Of a DNA stretch of 13,491 bases, positions 5,123 through 13,103 are shown piece by piece. The translations under genes and the position numbers were made by a program. The stretch is taken from NCBI GenBank assembly GCA_041595355.1, contig JBFHKO010000050.1, positions 1 to 13,491 on the forward strand, read 5' to 3'. The stretch comes from JBFHKO01 sp041595355 (GTDB taxonomy: Bacteria > Pseudomonadota > Gammaproteobacteria > Enterobacterales > Aeromonadaceae). The notes under the pieces were generated by a model, which made no database searches, was not told where the DNA came from, and was given only the letters and a program-made list of their open reading frames with translations. Each line of letters begins with the position of its first letter. Position 1 is the first letter of the stretch.

Positions 5123-6469
5123 CTACAATTGCAGGGCTAAGGCATCATCGTCCTCGGCAACGTCTTTACTCTGGGCATCGTGGTTGTGTTGAGCCATCTT
5201 GTCCTGCGTTTTCATGAAGGGGTAGTAAACACAGATAGTCATCAAGAACACCGCCAGTTGCAGCATGGCCGCCTTCCAGCCACCGATAATAAAGCCGCTG
5301 ATGATCATCGGCGTGGTCCAGGGAACACTGATGGCGGTGAAGGGGTCGACCAGACCACTGGAGATGGAGAAGTAAACCATCAGTACAGAGATCATCGGCG
5401 CGGCAATAAACGGAATTAACATCAGGGGATTGAACACTATGGGGAACGCAAAGATCACCGGCTCATTGATGTTGAACAACCCCGGCATGATAGCGATGCG
5501 CCCCAAGTCCTTGTATTGTGCCGACTTGGCAAACATCAGCATGCAGACCACCAGCCCCAGCGTCAGACCAGCACCACCGAAAGTAATGTACTGATCGACA
5601 AACTGGTTGGTCACGATCTTGGCATTATCACCGGCAATCAATTGCTCACCCTTGATGAACAACTCCTGATTTTGCAAGGCATTGGCAGTTACGATCGGCC
5701 CCATGATACCCATCACGATAGCCGACCCGTGTACGCCGCACCACCACAGCAAAGAGATGAGTAGTGCCACGATCATCACCCCACCAAGGGAGTCAGACAG
5801 ACCTTGTAACGGGATCTGCAGCAGATCGTACAGAATGGCGACGAAGGTCTTGTCGAAAGAGAACTCGAAGAAGATCCAGGTGAGAAAGGCGCTCAGGATG
5901 ATCAAGGCTCCCGGGATGAGCGCGGTGAAGGCGTTGGCAACACCTTGTGGCACTCCATCTGGCATCTTGATGGTCAACTTCTTCTTCATGCACCAGCTAT
6001 AGAGCCAGCCCACGTAGATACCGACAAAGATCGCGACGATCATTCCCTTGCCGCCCATATAGGCCTTGGGAATGACACCGCCCAGGGTGGCACCGTCGGC
6101 TGCGAGGATGAAGTTATCGTTCAGGATCAACATGGACACTATGGCGAAGACACCGGCACTGACGCCCTGATAACCTTCATTCTGAACCCAGCTATAGGCG
6201 ACGCCAAACACCCCGATGAGAGCAAGAATGTCGAAGGTAGCACCGACGACCTGCCACAATGGGTTTTGCCAATCGGCACCGAACAGACTGGCCATCAGGT
6301 CGCCATATCCCGGAATCGGGATAAAGGCCAACAGCAGGAATACTGAACCAATAATGGTCAAGGGCATGGTGAATAGGAAACCATCCTTTATTGCCTTTAT
6401 GGGTCTTGAATTGACAAATGCCATTACGTAAGGCATGACTGCCTGAATATTTTGATTGATGATGCTCAT
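5123..6469 (-). CDS. celB: PTS cellobiose/beta-glucoside-specific EIIC permease
   Basis: 448 residues, the usual length for the lactose/cellobiose EIIC family. This inner-membrane unit moves the beta-glucoside across the membrane while EIIB phosphorylates it. Many hydrophobic segments span residues 30-415. Family hallmarks are the CGVHGS loop (H247) and GLFNINEP (residues 330-337), which hold the sugar-binding and phosphotransfer residues. A charged, His/Asp-rich tail (about 420-445) follows the last membrane segment. The start ATG overlaps the stop of the GH1 gene by one base (TGATG), so the two are translationally coupled; GGGGAAG within the GH1 3' end serves as ribosome site. Last gene of the four-gene operon. 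Substrate could be cellobiose, salicin or another beta-glucoside; exact specificity cannot be read. Confidence 0.93.
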   Translation of the reverse strand: MSIINQNIQAVMPYVMAFVNSRPIKAIKDGFLFTMPLTIIGSVFLLLAFIPIPGYGDLMASLFGADWQNPLWQVVGATFDILALIGVFGVAYSWVQNEGYQGVSAGVFAIVSMLILNDNFILAADGATLGGVIPKAYMGGKGMIVAIFVGIYVGWLYSWCMKKKLTIKMPDGVPQGVANAFTALIPGALIILSAFLTWIFFEFSFDKTFVAILYDLLQIPLQGLSDSLGGVMIVALLISLLWWCGVHGSAIVMGIMGPIVTANALQNQELFIKGEQLIAGDNAKIVTNQFVDQYITFGGAGLTLGLVVCMLMFAKSAQYKDLGRIAIMPGLFNINEPVIFAFPIVFNPLMLIPFIAAPMISVLMVYFSISSGLVDPFTAISVPWTTPMIISGFIIGGWKAAMLQLAVFLMTICVYYPFMKTQDKMAQHNHDAQSKDVAEDDDALALQL

Positions 6470-7878
6470 CAGATATCTTCCCCGCGACTTTCAATAACAG
6501 AGCGATACCAATGGAAGGACATCTTTTTCTTCCGCTGATAGTTGTTCTTATGGTCTACATAGATAAAGCCGTACTGTTTTTTGTAGCCATTAAGCCAGCT
6601 CAACAAGTCGATAACCGACCACGCGAAGTAACCCTTGACGTTTACCCCTTCTGCAATGGCCTGCTTGAGCGCCCTCAAGTGTTCCTCAATATAATGAATA
6701 CGCGGTACATCGCAGATCTCATTTTCTATGATCGGATCTTCATCACCCAGGCCGTTCTCGGTGATGTAGAGCTTCACTTGGCCATAGCGCTCCTTGAGCA
6801 TATTCAGGCCGTCGACGAAACCCTGTGGGGAGATCTCCCAGTCCCACTTGGTGTAACGCTTGTCGTCCATCTTCACTGTACGGAAGAAACCATCAAAGCT
6901 GGGATTACCCGGGGCACCGGTCGAGTTTTCCCTGGTAGCGTTCTTATGCTCCACCTCGCCTTTTATCAACTCGACACGACTAGGCTGGTAGTAGTTCAGC
7001 CCCATAAAGTCATTCAGCGCCGCGGCCTGCTTGATGATGGCCAGTTCGGCCTCTGTCTGCTCCGGATGGAAACCGCTCTTCTTGAGCGCATCCATCACAT
7101 AAGTCGGGTATTCTCCCTTCAGGATCGGATCGAAATAAAGGTGGGTAGCATAGGCGTTGGCATGATAAGCGGCCCTGTGGCTATCTTCCGAGCCATCCAC
7201 ACCGAAGGCCGGACCAAAGACGTTACTGATCCCAATCTCGCCATACTGCTCCATTGATTTGTAGAGCAGCACGGCCTGGGCATGGGCGTAGAAGACATTG
7301 TGAACAGCCTGGAAGTATTTTTTCGGATCATTTTTGATCCCGGGCGGATGGGCGCCGGCCAGATAACCGAGGCTGCAGAATACGATGGTTTCGTTGAAGG
7401 TAATGAAATGTTTGACGCGATTCCCGAAGGCTTCGAAACAGGTCCTGGCATAGTTGACGAAGGCCTTGACGGTACGCGGATTCAGCCAGCCGCCCTCCTT
7501 CTCCAGCGTCAGCGGCAGGTCCCAGTGGTAGAGGGTGATGAAAGGGACTATGCCGAATTTCAGGCACTCATCGATCAGGTTGTTGTAAAACGCGATCCCC
7601 TTGGGATTAACTTCGCCATCCCCGTTGGGAAAGATACGCGCCCAGGAGATGGAAAAGCGATAAGACTCCAGGCCCATCTCTGCCATCAGGGCCACGTCCT
7701 CCTTGTAACGATGATAATGATCCACCGCCACATCACCGTTGGTCCCCTCAAAGGTCTTGCCCGGGATTTTGGAAAACTCGTCCCAGTTGGTCATCCCCTT
7801 GCCATCTTCGTTCCAGGCGCCTTCGATCTGGTAAGAGGCCGAGGCCGCCCCAAACAGAAAATCGTGTGAAAATTTCAT
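6469..7878 (-). CDS. bglA: GH1 6-phospho-beta-glucosidase
   Basis: 469 residues, full length for glycoside hydrolase family 1. It hydrolyses phosphorylated beta-glucosides (for example cellobiose 6'-phosphate) delivered by the PTS to glucose 6-phosphate and an aglycone or glucose. The acid/base Glu is E163 in TFNET and the nucleophile is E374 in YITENG. A phosphate-binding set typical of 6-phospho enzymes is present: S427, K434 and Y436 in SWLNGYKKQY, with Ser replacing the Glu found in non-phospho enzymes. The FNEP Pro is Thr here. The ATG at 7878 has AAGGAT upstream and starts 6 bp after the EIIA stop. E. coli chb uses a GH4 enzyme at this step; a GH1 enzyme placed between EIIA and EIIC is a different arrangement. 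Confidence 0.93.
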   Translation of the reverse strand: MKFSHDFLFGAASASYQIEGAWNEDGKGMTNWDEFSKIPGKTFEGTNGDVAVDHYHRYKEDVALMAEMGLESYRFSISWARIFPNGDGEVNPKGIAFYNNLIDECLKFGIVPFITLYHWDLPLTLEKEGGWLNPRTVKAFVNYARTCFEAFGNRVKHFITFNETIVFCSLGYLAGAHPPGIKNDPKKYFQAVHNVFYAHAQAVLLYKSMEQYGEIGISNVFGPAFGVDGSEDSHRAAYHANAYATHLYFDPILKGEYPTYVMDALKKSGFHPEQTEAELAIIKQAAALNDFMGLNYYQPSRVELIKGEVEHKNATRENSTGAPGNPSFDGFFRTVKMDDKRYTKWDWEISPQGFVDGLNMLKERYGQVKLYITENGLGDEDPIIENEICDVPRIHYIEEHLRALKQAIAEGVNVKGYFAWSVIDLLSWLNGYKKQYGFIYVDHKNNYQRKKKMSFHWYRSVIESRGEDI

Positions 7879-7884
7879 TACTGA

Positions 7885-8262
7885 TTATCCTTGTTTGTCT
7901 GCAATTTTTTTGTGGAGCGCAATCAACTCTTTGACCAGCTCACGAGCCAGCATAGAGGTCATCAGGTGATCCTGGGCGTGAACCATAATCAGGGTCATGA
8001 TTGTTTTTCCCTCCCCCATATCGGCTTCAATGAGCTGGGTTTGCACCAGATGAGCAGCATTGGCAGCGAGGCGAGCCTCTTCCATTTTTGCTTCGGCCTG
8101 AGCAAAATCACCTTGTTTAGCCAGTGCCAGCGCCTCGTAAGCACAACTGCGGGCTTCGCCGGAATTAATGATGATCCCCATTACCTGCTCCTCGAGATCC
8201 ATTTTTTTCTCTTCGGAAGCGTCAGTGACCAGATCATCGATGTTAAAGCAGTCAAAATTCAT
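7885..8262 (-). CDS. celC: PTS lactose/cellobiose-family EIIA
   Basis: 125 residues, a soluble all-helical cytoplasmic phosphocarrier that takes phosphate from HPr and passes it to EIIB. The active-site His lies in MVHAQDHLM (H95), with the metal-binding Asp three residues on (D98), as in ChbA. The upstream helix VQTQLIEADMGEGK is typical. It has about 20 extra N-terminal residues (MNFDCFNIDDLVTDASEEKK) compared with the compact core. ATG 8262 is supported by GAGGT in TGAGGTAAACAA. It is separated from EIIB by 62 bp and from the GH1 gene by 6 bp. Confidence 0.93.
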   Translation of the reverse strand: MNFDCFNIDDLVTDASEEKKMDLEEQVMGIIINSGEARSCAYEALALAKQGDFAQAEAKMEEARLAANAAHLVQTQLIEADMGEGKTIMTLIMVHAQDHLMTSMLARELVKELIALHKKIADKQG

Positions 8263-8324
8263 TTGTTTACCTCACATGTCATTTCGCCAGCATGCAGACA
8301 TGAAAATAGAAAGGGGAAAATAAA

Positions 8325-8645
8325 TCAGGCAGGCTGTAAAGACTTCTTTATTTCGGCTACGGCCGCTTTCAGCACGCTCAAGCCATCGACTCGGCCATAC
8401 ATTGCCGTGTCGATAACAGCGACAGGCTTATCTGGAAAACGAGCCGAGATATCGGCGTGCATATAGCCTACTTGTGGCCCCAGCAATAAAACATCCGCCT
8501 CGGGCCCTTTTTCATTTGCTTGGGATTCCGGGAATGCCTCGATATCTACAGGCACTGAGTATTTTGCTGCTTGCTCGCGCATTTTGCTCACCAACAGTGA
8601 AGTGGACATCCCTGCGGCACAGAACAGATAGATTTTCTTGTTCAT
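8325..8645 (-). CDS. celA: PTS cellobiose-family EIIB
   Basis: 106 residues, the same length as E. coli ChbB. It receives phosphate from EIIA on the Cys of LFCAAGMSTSLLV (C9) and transfers it to the sugar bound by EIIC. DVLLLGPQVGYM (51-62) and the VAVIDTAMYG segment (75-84) are typical of the fold. I set the start at ATG 8645, which gives the canonical MNKKIYLFCAAG beginning; AGAGAG lies at a suitable distance. The open frame runs further upstream to 8765, but that part covers the promoter and operators and is not protein-like. First gene of the operon. Confidence 0.93.
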   Translation of the reverse strand: MNKKIYLFCAAGMSTSLLVSKMREQAAKYSVPVDIEAFPESQANEKGPEADVLLLGPQVGYMHADISARFPDKPVAVIDTAMYGRVDGLSVLKAAVAEIKKSLQPA

Positions 8646-8706
8646 AACAATACTCTCTGCATGGATAAAATTCGTTAAAGGTGCCGAACCACCCTTGATG
8701 AGCATG

Positions 8707-8712
8707 ACTATA
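8707..8712 (-). promoter_or_regulatory. -10 element (TATAGT) of the cellobiose operon promoter
   Basis: Minus-strand TATAGT, about 60 bp before the EIIB start. At 17 bp upstream the -35 position reads TGTAAT, a poor hexamer, as is usual for CRP-dependent promoters. Transcription would begin near 8700. Confidence 0.5.
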
Positions 8713-8721
8713 ACCAAGAAA

Positions 8722-8748
8722 AGAAACCGATTACAGAAACCGGTTGCA
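8722..8748. promoter_or_regulatory. Two tandem GalR/LacI-family operators
   Basis: AGAAACCGATTACA (8722-8735) and AGAAACCGGTTGCA (8735-8748) each match the GalR/LacI consensus TGNAANCGNTTNCA at 13 of 14 positions. They share one base. Their centres lie near -28 and -41 relative to the inferred start, so a bound repressor would cover the promoter. The same core (AAACCGGTTT) is known for AscG-type beta-glucoside repressors. No LacI-type gene is in the window. Confidence 0.65.
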
Positions 8749-8752
8749 TTCC

Positions 8753-8768
8753 TGTGACGCAACACACA
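8753..8768. promoter_or_regulatory. CRP (cAMP receptor protein) site
   Basis: TGTGACGCAACACACA matches TGTGA-N6-TCACA with one mismatch. Its centre (8760.5) is about 60 bp upstream of the inferred transcription start, the usual distance for a class I CRP-activated promoter. This predicts catabolite control of the operon. Confidence 0.6.
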
Positions 8769-8792
8769 ATCGCCTTGCGCTAGAGCATGCCC

Positions 8793-8880
8793 CTGCCGCG
8801 TGAAGGATGCCTGCCCGATCAGTTGAACCTTTTAGCCATCCCCTCATAAGAGCGAGGCGTGACGCGGCAGCATTGACAGC
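8793..8880. repeat. 88-bp multi-branched inverted repeat
   Basis: CTGCCGCGT (8793-8801) and ACGCGGCAG (8872-8880) form a perfect 9-bp outer stem. Inside are GGATG/CATCC (8805-8809 with 8837-8841) and CCTC/GAGG (8842-8845 with 8854-8857). The whole could fold as a three-way junction. It fills the gap between the operon's control region and the terminator at 8891. It could be a repetitive extragenic palindrome or a structured RNA; no family is recognised. Confidence 0.4.
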
Positions 8881-8890
8881 ACGTTCATAG

Positions 8891-8922
8891 AAAAACGCCC
8901 CAGGCCATCAAGACCCAGGGCG
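8891..8922 (-). terminator. Rho-independent terminator of the coiled-coil gene
   Basis: On the minus strand CGCCCTGGG and CCTGGGGCG form a 9-bp stem (two G.U pairs) with a 9-base loop, followed by TTTTT. It lies about 80 bp past the stop at 9001 and points in the same direction as that gene. Confidence 0.75.
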
Positions 8923-9000
8923 ATGACGATATCAAAGACCTGTTTCCACTGGTTCGCAGTGCGGCTGCGCGTCAGTGAACAACCTACAGAGAGATCACAC

Positions 9001-9297
9001 CTAGCCCTTGTGTTTGAACTTGGAGACCGCCTCGCTCACCGCCGACTTGAGCGAATCCCAGGCGCCTTCCATCCCCTCCTTGAGCGACTCCCAGGCCTCT
9101 TCACCGGACTTGCCGAACTCAGACAATTTGTCCTGTCCCTCCGCCAGTTTCTCTTCAAGCGACGAGATCTGCTTGTCCAGCTCCAGCTTCGCATCGGCAC
9201 TGGCCCCGGATGCCTTGGCCTTGAGCTTGTCCAGTTCGGCTTTCCACTCATCCAGCTGCGCCTGCAGCTTTTGCCGATAAAGTTCCTTGTCACGCAT
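9001..9297 (-). CDS. Small charged coiled-coil protein (Sll1863-like)
   Basis: 98 residues from ATG 9297, which has a strong ribosome site (GGAGG, about 8 bp upstream); a TTG at 9315 would add six residues but overlaps that site. The protein is rich in Lys, Glu, Ala and Leu. It opens with YRQKLQAQLDEWKAELDKLK, continues with a second heptad-like helix (KLELDKQISSLEEKLAE), and ends with an amphipathic AWDSLKSAVSEAVSKFKHK tail. No signal peptide or membrane segment is seen. The pattern fits small coiled-coil proteins annotated as Sll1863-type stress proteins; the function is unknown. It is a single gene with its own terminator. Confidence 0.75.
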   Translation of the reverse strand: MRDKELYRQKLQAQLDEWKAELDKLKAKASGASADAKLELDKQISSLEEKLAEGQDKLSEFGKSGEEAWESLKEGMEGAWDSLKSAVSEAVSKFKHKG

Positions 9298-9684
9298 GGC
9301 ACTTTCCTCCTGCAATCCGGATATTGTGCCACCCCTGTCAACCAGGGCGGCAGCGTGTCCGGAAACGTCATCATCCGGCGTTGTCGAAAAAGGACAACGG
9401 GGCAGCCTTCACTTTCCCCGCCTTGACCGTTGCCATCTCTCCCGACCGGACCGGGGTCCCAGATAAAGTGTCGCTTGTATCCTGGATTTTGGCCCGTTTT
9501 TTCATCGATTGGGAGGCCATGGCCGCAGCAATGCCGCACAGCTAGCGGGGAGACGGGGGGCTGGTCTACGCTTGGGAGACACCGGCCTTGAAGGATGCCG
9601 GCAGCGGGGTGCCCTGGCCGGCGGCCCCGGGCGCCACGGCCGCGACTTTCATGCCCTTAATCAGATCCCGGCTGGAGACAGGCT
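9298..9684. other. Divergent intergenic region with one perfect hairpin
   Basis: About 390 bp separate the coiled-coil gene from the transglutaminase gene. CGTTGTC (9379-9385) and GACAACG (9393-9399) form a perfect 7-bp stem with a GAAAAAG loop and no T-run. I find no reliable promoter pair and no supported gene. The region should hold the promoters of both divergent units. Confidence 0.5.
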
Positions 9685-12600
9685 GTGTCCATTCACGTTG
9701 CCCTCAATCATGTCACCCATTACCAGTACGACAGACCGATAAACCTGGGCCCCCAGATCATCCGCCTGCGGCCGGCGCCCCACAGCCGTACCAAGGTGCT
9801 GGCCTACTCGCTGACCATCACCCCGGCGGAGCATTTCATCAACTGGCAGCAGGATCCCAACGGCAACTATCTGGCACGACTGGTGTTTCCAGAGAAGACG
9901 TCCGAATTCAAGATAGAGGTGGATCTCACCGCCGAGCTGTCGGTCCTCAACCCGTTCGACTTCTTCCTGGCGCCGGGCGCCGAGATGATCCCCTTCGACT
10001 ACGAGCCTTGGCAGCGTCATGAGCTGACCCCCTATCTCTATCAGTTGCCGGTCACGCCCCGGTTCGCCGACTACCTGGCGGGGATCCCCCGGGAGCCCAG
10101 CAAAAGCATCGACTTCCTGGTGGCGTTGAATCGCCGCCTGCAGCAGCATATCCGCTATGAAATCCGCATGGAGCCCGGCGTACAGAGCCCGGAAGAAACC
10201 CTCGCCCTGCAGAGCGGCTCCTGCCGCGACAGTGCCTGGTTGCTGGTACAGCTGCTGCGCCACCTGGGGCTGGCGGCGCGCTTCGTCTCCGGTTACCTCA
10301 TGCAGCTCACACCGGACGTCAAGTCACTGGATGGTCCATCGGGCCCCGAGGCCGACTTTACCGATCTGCATGCCTGGGCCGAGGTCTATCTGCCCGGCGC
10401 CGGCTGGGTGGGGCTGGATCCCACCTCGGGACTGCTTACCGGCGAAGGCCACATTCCCGTGGCTTGCACTCCGGAACCGGCCAGCGCCGCACCGCTGACC
10501 GGTTACACCGACGCCTGCGAATGCCAGTTCAACCACAGCATGAGCATCGAACGCGTGCTGGAGCGGCCCCGTGTCACCCAACCCTACACCGAGGCTCAAT
10601 GGGCCGACATCGAGGCCCTGGGCAAGCAGATAGATGCCGAGCTGCTGGCCGGGGATGTGCGCCTGACCATGGGCGGGGAACCGACCTTCGTCTCGGTGGA
10701 CGACCCGGATGGTCCCGAATGGAATACGGATGCTCTGGGGCCGACCAAACGTGCCAGGGCCGGGGAGCTGTTTCGGCGCATGCGCGAGCGCTATGCCCCC
10801 CACGGGCTGGTCCATTATGGCCAGGGAAAATGGTATCCCGGGGAACAGTTGCCGCGCTGGTCACTCAACTGCTATTGGCGTCGCGACGGCGTCCCCCTGC
10901 TCGGCAACCCGGCGATATTTGCCGACGAGCAGCAGAACTATGGCGCCGATGCCGAGCTGGCGCGGCGCTTCCTGGCCGGGGTGGCCCGCCGGCTGGGCGT
11001 GGACCCGGGATTTGCCTTTCCCGCCTATGAGGATGTCTACTACTACCTGTGGCGCGAGCACCGCCTGCCCATCAATGTCGATCCCCTCGACTCCCATCTG
11101 CAGGATCCTCTGGAGCGGGAACGGCTGCGCACGCTCTTCTCTCAGGGGCTCTCTCATGTGGTGGGCCATGTGCTGCCCCTGACCCGGAGCCGCGACCAGC
11201 GCTGGCAAAGCAGCCACTGGTTCCTGCGCACCCAGCACTGCTTCCTGTTGCCGGGAGACTCGCCGCTGGGCTACCGCCTGCCGCTGGACGCCCAGCCCTG
11301 GGTGGCCGAAGCAGACTATCCCTACCTGCATCAGCCGGATCCCACCCAGCCCTTCCCGCCACTGCCCGAGCATGCCGAGCTGCGCCGCCAGCTGGCCGGA
11401 CGCGCCGGCCAGGCGACGACATCGCCTCAGGAGGCCAATCAGCCACCCGCCCCCCAGGAGTCCGCCCGCGACATCGCCCGCACCGCCCTCTGCGCCGAAT
11501 CCCGCCACGGCGTGCTGTATCTGTTCATGCCGCCCACCGAGAAGCTGGAAGAGTACCTGGACATCGTCACCGCCATCGAGGCCACCTCGGAGGCGCTGGA
11601 TGTGCCGGTGGTGCTGGAAGGCTACGAGCCACCGGTCGATCCGCGACTGGTCAACTTTCGCATCACCCCGGACCCGGGGGTCATCGAGGTGAATATCCAG
11701 CCCGCCGCCTCTTGGGACGAACTGGTCGACCACACCACGGCCCTGTACGAGGATGCCCACTATTCGCGACTGAGCAGCGAGAAATTCATGCTGGATGGCC
11801 GCCATACCGGTACCGGTGGCGGCAACCATCTGGTGCTGGGCGGCGCGACCACGCTGGACAGTCCCTTCCTGCGCCGGCCGGATCTGCTGCGCAGCCTCAT
11901 CAGCTACTGGCACAATCACCCGTCGCTCTCCTACCTGTTCTCGGGGTTGTTCATCGGCCCCACCAGCCAGGCACCACGGGTGGACGAGGCGCGCAACGAC
12001 TCGCTGTACGAACTGGAGATCGCCTTCTCCCAGCTGCCGCCGGCCGGCGAAACGCCCTCGCCCTGGCTCATCGACCGGCTGCTGCGCAACCTGCTCATCG
12101 ACAGCAGCGGCAACACCCACCGCGCCGAGTTCTGCATCGACAAGCTCTACTCGCCGGATGGCCCTACCGGCCGCCTCGGGCTGCTGGAACTGCGCGCCTT
12201 CGAGATGCCGCCCCACGCCCGCATGTCCCTGACCCAGCAACTGCTGCTGCGCGCCCTCATCGCCCGCTTCTGGCAGCACCCCTATCGGCCGCAGCGACTC
12301 ACCCGCTGGGGAACCGAACTGCATGATCGCTTCATGCTGCCCCATTTCGTGCAACAGGACTTTGCCGATGTGCTGACCGAGCTGCGCGAGGCCGGCTACC
12401 CGCTGCGCGATGAGTGGTTCGACAGCCACGTCGAATTCCGTTTCCCGCGCCATGGCGAATTTACCGCCCGTGGAGTCCATGTGGAGCTGCGCCATGCCCT
12501 GGAGCCCTGGCACGTCATGGGCGAAGAGGGGGCGCGAGGCGCCACGGTGCGCTACGTGGACTCCTCGGTGGAACGGGTGCAGCTCAAGGTCAGCGGCATG

Positions 12601-12981
12601 AACTGCGAGCGCCATGTGCTGGCGGTCAATGGCCGGGCCATTCCGCTGCAGCCAACCGGCCGGGTAGGCGAATATGTGGGCGCGGTACGCTACCGGGCCT
12701 GGCAGCCGGCAACCAGCCTGCATCCCACCATAGCGCCGCATGCGCCGCTGGTATTCGATCTGGTGGACAACTGGATGCAACGCTCTCTCGGCGGCTGCCA
12801 GTATCACGTGGCCCACCCCGGCGGGCGTCACTACGAGAACAACCCCATCAATGCCTACGAGGCCGAGGGACGGCGCCTGACGCGCTTTCTGCCCATGGGC
12901 CACTCCCCGGGGCGGATCGAGGCGGTGCCCGTCAGCCGCAACCCGAACTTTCCCTTCACTCTGGACCTGCGCCGGGGCTGA
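9685..12981 (+). CDS. Transglutaminase core fused to DUF2126 amidoligase-like region
   Basis: 1098 residues, the usual length of this fusion family. The start is GTG 9685 (MSIHVALNHVTHYQYDRP), with GGAG 8 bp upstream. Residues 1-100 are the transglutaminase-like N-terminal beta domain. The papain-like core carries the triad C180 (QSGSCRD), H229 (DLHAWAEVY) and D245 (GLDPTSG). From about residue 325 (RLTMGGEPTFVS) to the end is DUF2126, with VIEVN and GTGGGNH in its second half. From published comparative genomics of amidoligases, DUF2126 belongs to the glutamine-synthetase-like amide-bond-forming enzymes, so one chain may both make and cut or exchange isopeptide bonds. No signal peptide is seen, so it is probably cytoplasmic. 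The next gene encodes a circularly permuted ATP-grasp, the standard partner. The substrate is unknown. Confidence 0.92.
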   Translation: MSIHVALNHVTHYQYDRPINLGPQIIRLRPAPHSRTKVLAYSLTITPAEHFINWQQDPNGNYLARLVFPEKTSEFKIEVDLTAELSVLNPFDFFLAPGAEMIPFDYEPWQRHELTPYLYQLPVTPRFADYLAGIPREPSKSIDFLVALNRRLQQHIRYEIRMEPGVQSPEETLALQSGSCRDSAWLLVQLLRHLGLAARFVSGYLMQLTPDVKSLDGPSGPEADFTDLHAWAEVYLPGAGWVGLDPTSGLLTGEGHIPVACTPEPASAAPLTGYTDACECQFNHSMSIERVLERPRVTQPYTEAQWADIEALGKQIDAELLAGDVRLTMGGEPTFVSVDDPDGPEWNTDALGPTKRARAGELFRRMRERYAPHGLVHYGQGKWYPGEQLPRWSLNCYWRRDGVPLLGNPAIFADEQQNYGADAELARRFLAGVARRLGVDPGFAFPAYEDVYYYLWREHRLPINVDPLDSHLQDPLERERLRTLFSQGLSHVVGHVLPLTRSRDQRWQSSHWFLRTQHCFLLPGDSPLGYRLPLDAQPWVAEADYPYLHQPDPTQPFPPLPEHAELRRQLAGRAGQATTSPQEANQPPAPQESARDIARTALCAESRHGVLYLFMPPTEKLEEYLDIVTAIEATSEALDVPVVLEGYEPPVDPRLVNFRITPDPGVIEVNIQPAASWDELVDHTTALYEDAHYSRLSSEKFMLDGRHTGTGGGNHLVLGGATTLDSPFLRRPDLLRSLISYWHNHPSLSYLFSGLFIGPTSQAPRVDEARNDSLYELEIAFSQLPPAGETPSPWLIDRLLRNLLIDSSGNTHRAEFCIDKLYSPDGPTGRLGLLELRAFEMPPHARMSLTQQLLLRALIARFWQHPYRPQRLTRWGTELHDRFMLPHFVQQDFADVLTELREAGYPLRDEWFDSHVEFRFPRHGEFTARGVHVELRHALEPWHVMGEEGARGATVRYVDSSVERVQLKVSGMNCERHVLAVNGRAIPLQPTGRVGEYVGAVRYRAWQPATSLHPTIAPHAPLVFDLVDNWMQRSLGGCQYHVAHPGGRHYENNPINAYEAEGRRLTRFLPMGHSPGRIEAVPVSRNPNFPFTLDLRRG

Positions 12982-12990
12982 AGGCACACT

Positions 12991-13055
12991 GGGGAGCCTG
13001 ACCGGCCCCGGGGGCCGGCGCTCCCCCGCCGAGCCTGGGCCGGCGCCACCGGCCC
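12991..13055 (+). repeat. Two strong GC-rich hairpins between the transglutaminase and ATP-grasp genes
   Basis: Hairpin 1 has GGGGAGC (12991-12997) paired with GCTCCCC (13020-13026), and inside it CCGGCCCC (13002-13009) with GGGGCCGG (13011-13018); the one-base centre means the inner stem must open slightly. Hairpin 2 has GGGCCGG (13037-13043) with CCGGCCC (13049-13055). Neither has a T-run, so partial termination, processing or mRNA stabilisation is more likely than a full stop. Confidence 0.6.
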
Positions 13056-13103
13056 GGCCGCCTGTTCATGGCTCAGCACCGCCAGAGAGGGACCATCTTT
13101 CCC

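Noticed and set aside
9566..9652. 28-residue minus-strand ORF starting MKVAAVAPG
   Set aside because: Ribosome-like AAGGG is too close to the ATG, the ORF is very short, and nothing recognisable is encoded.
10861..12987. 708-codon minus-strand open frame
   Set aside because: Antisense shadow of the transglutaminase-DUF2126 gene, caused by high GC at third positions.
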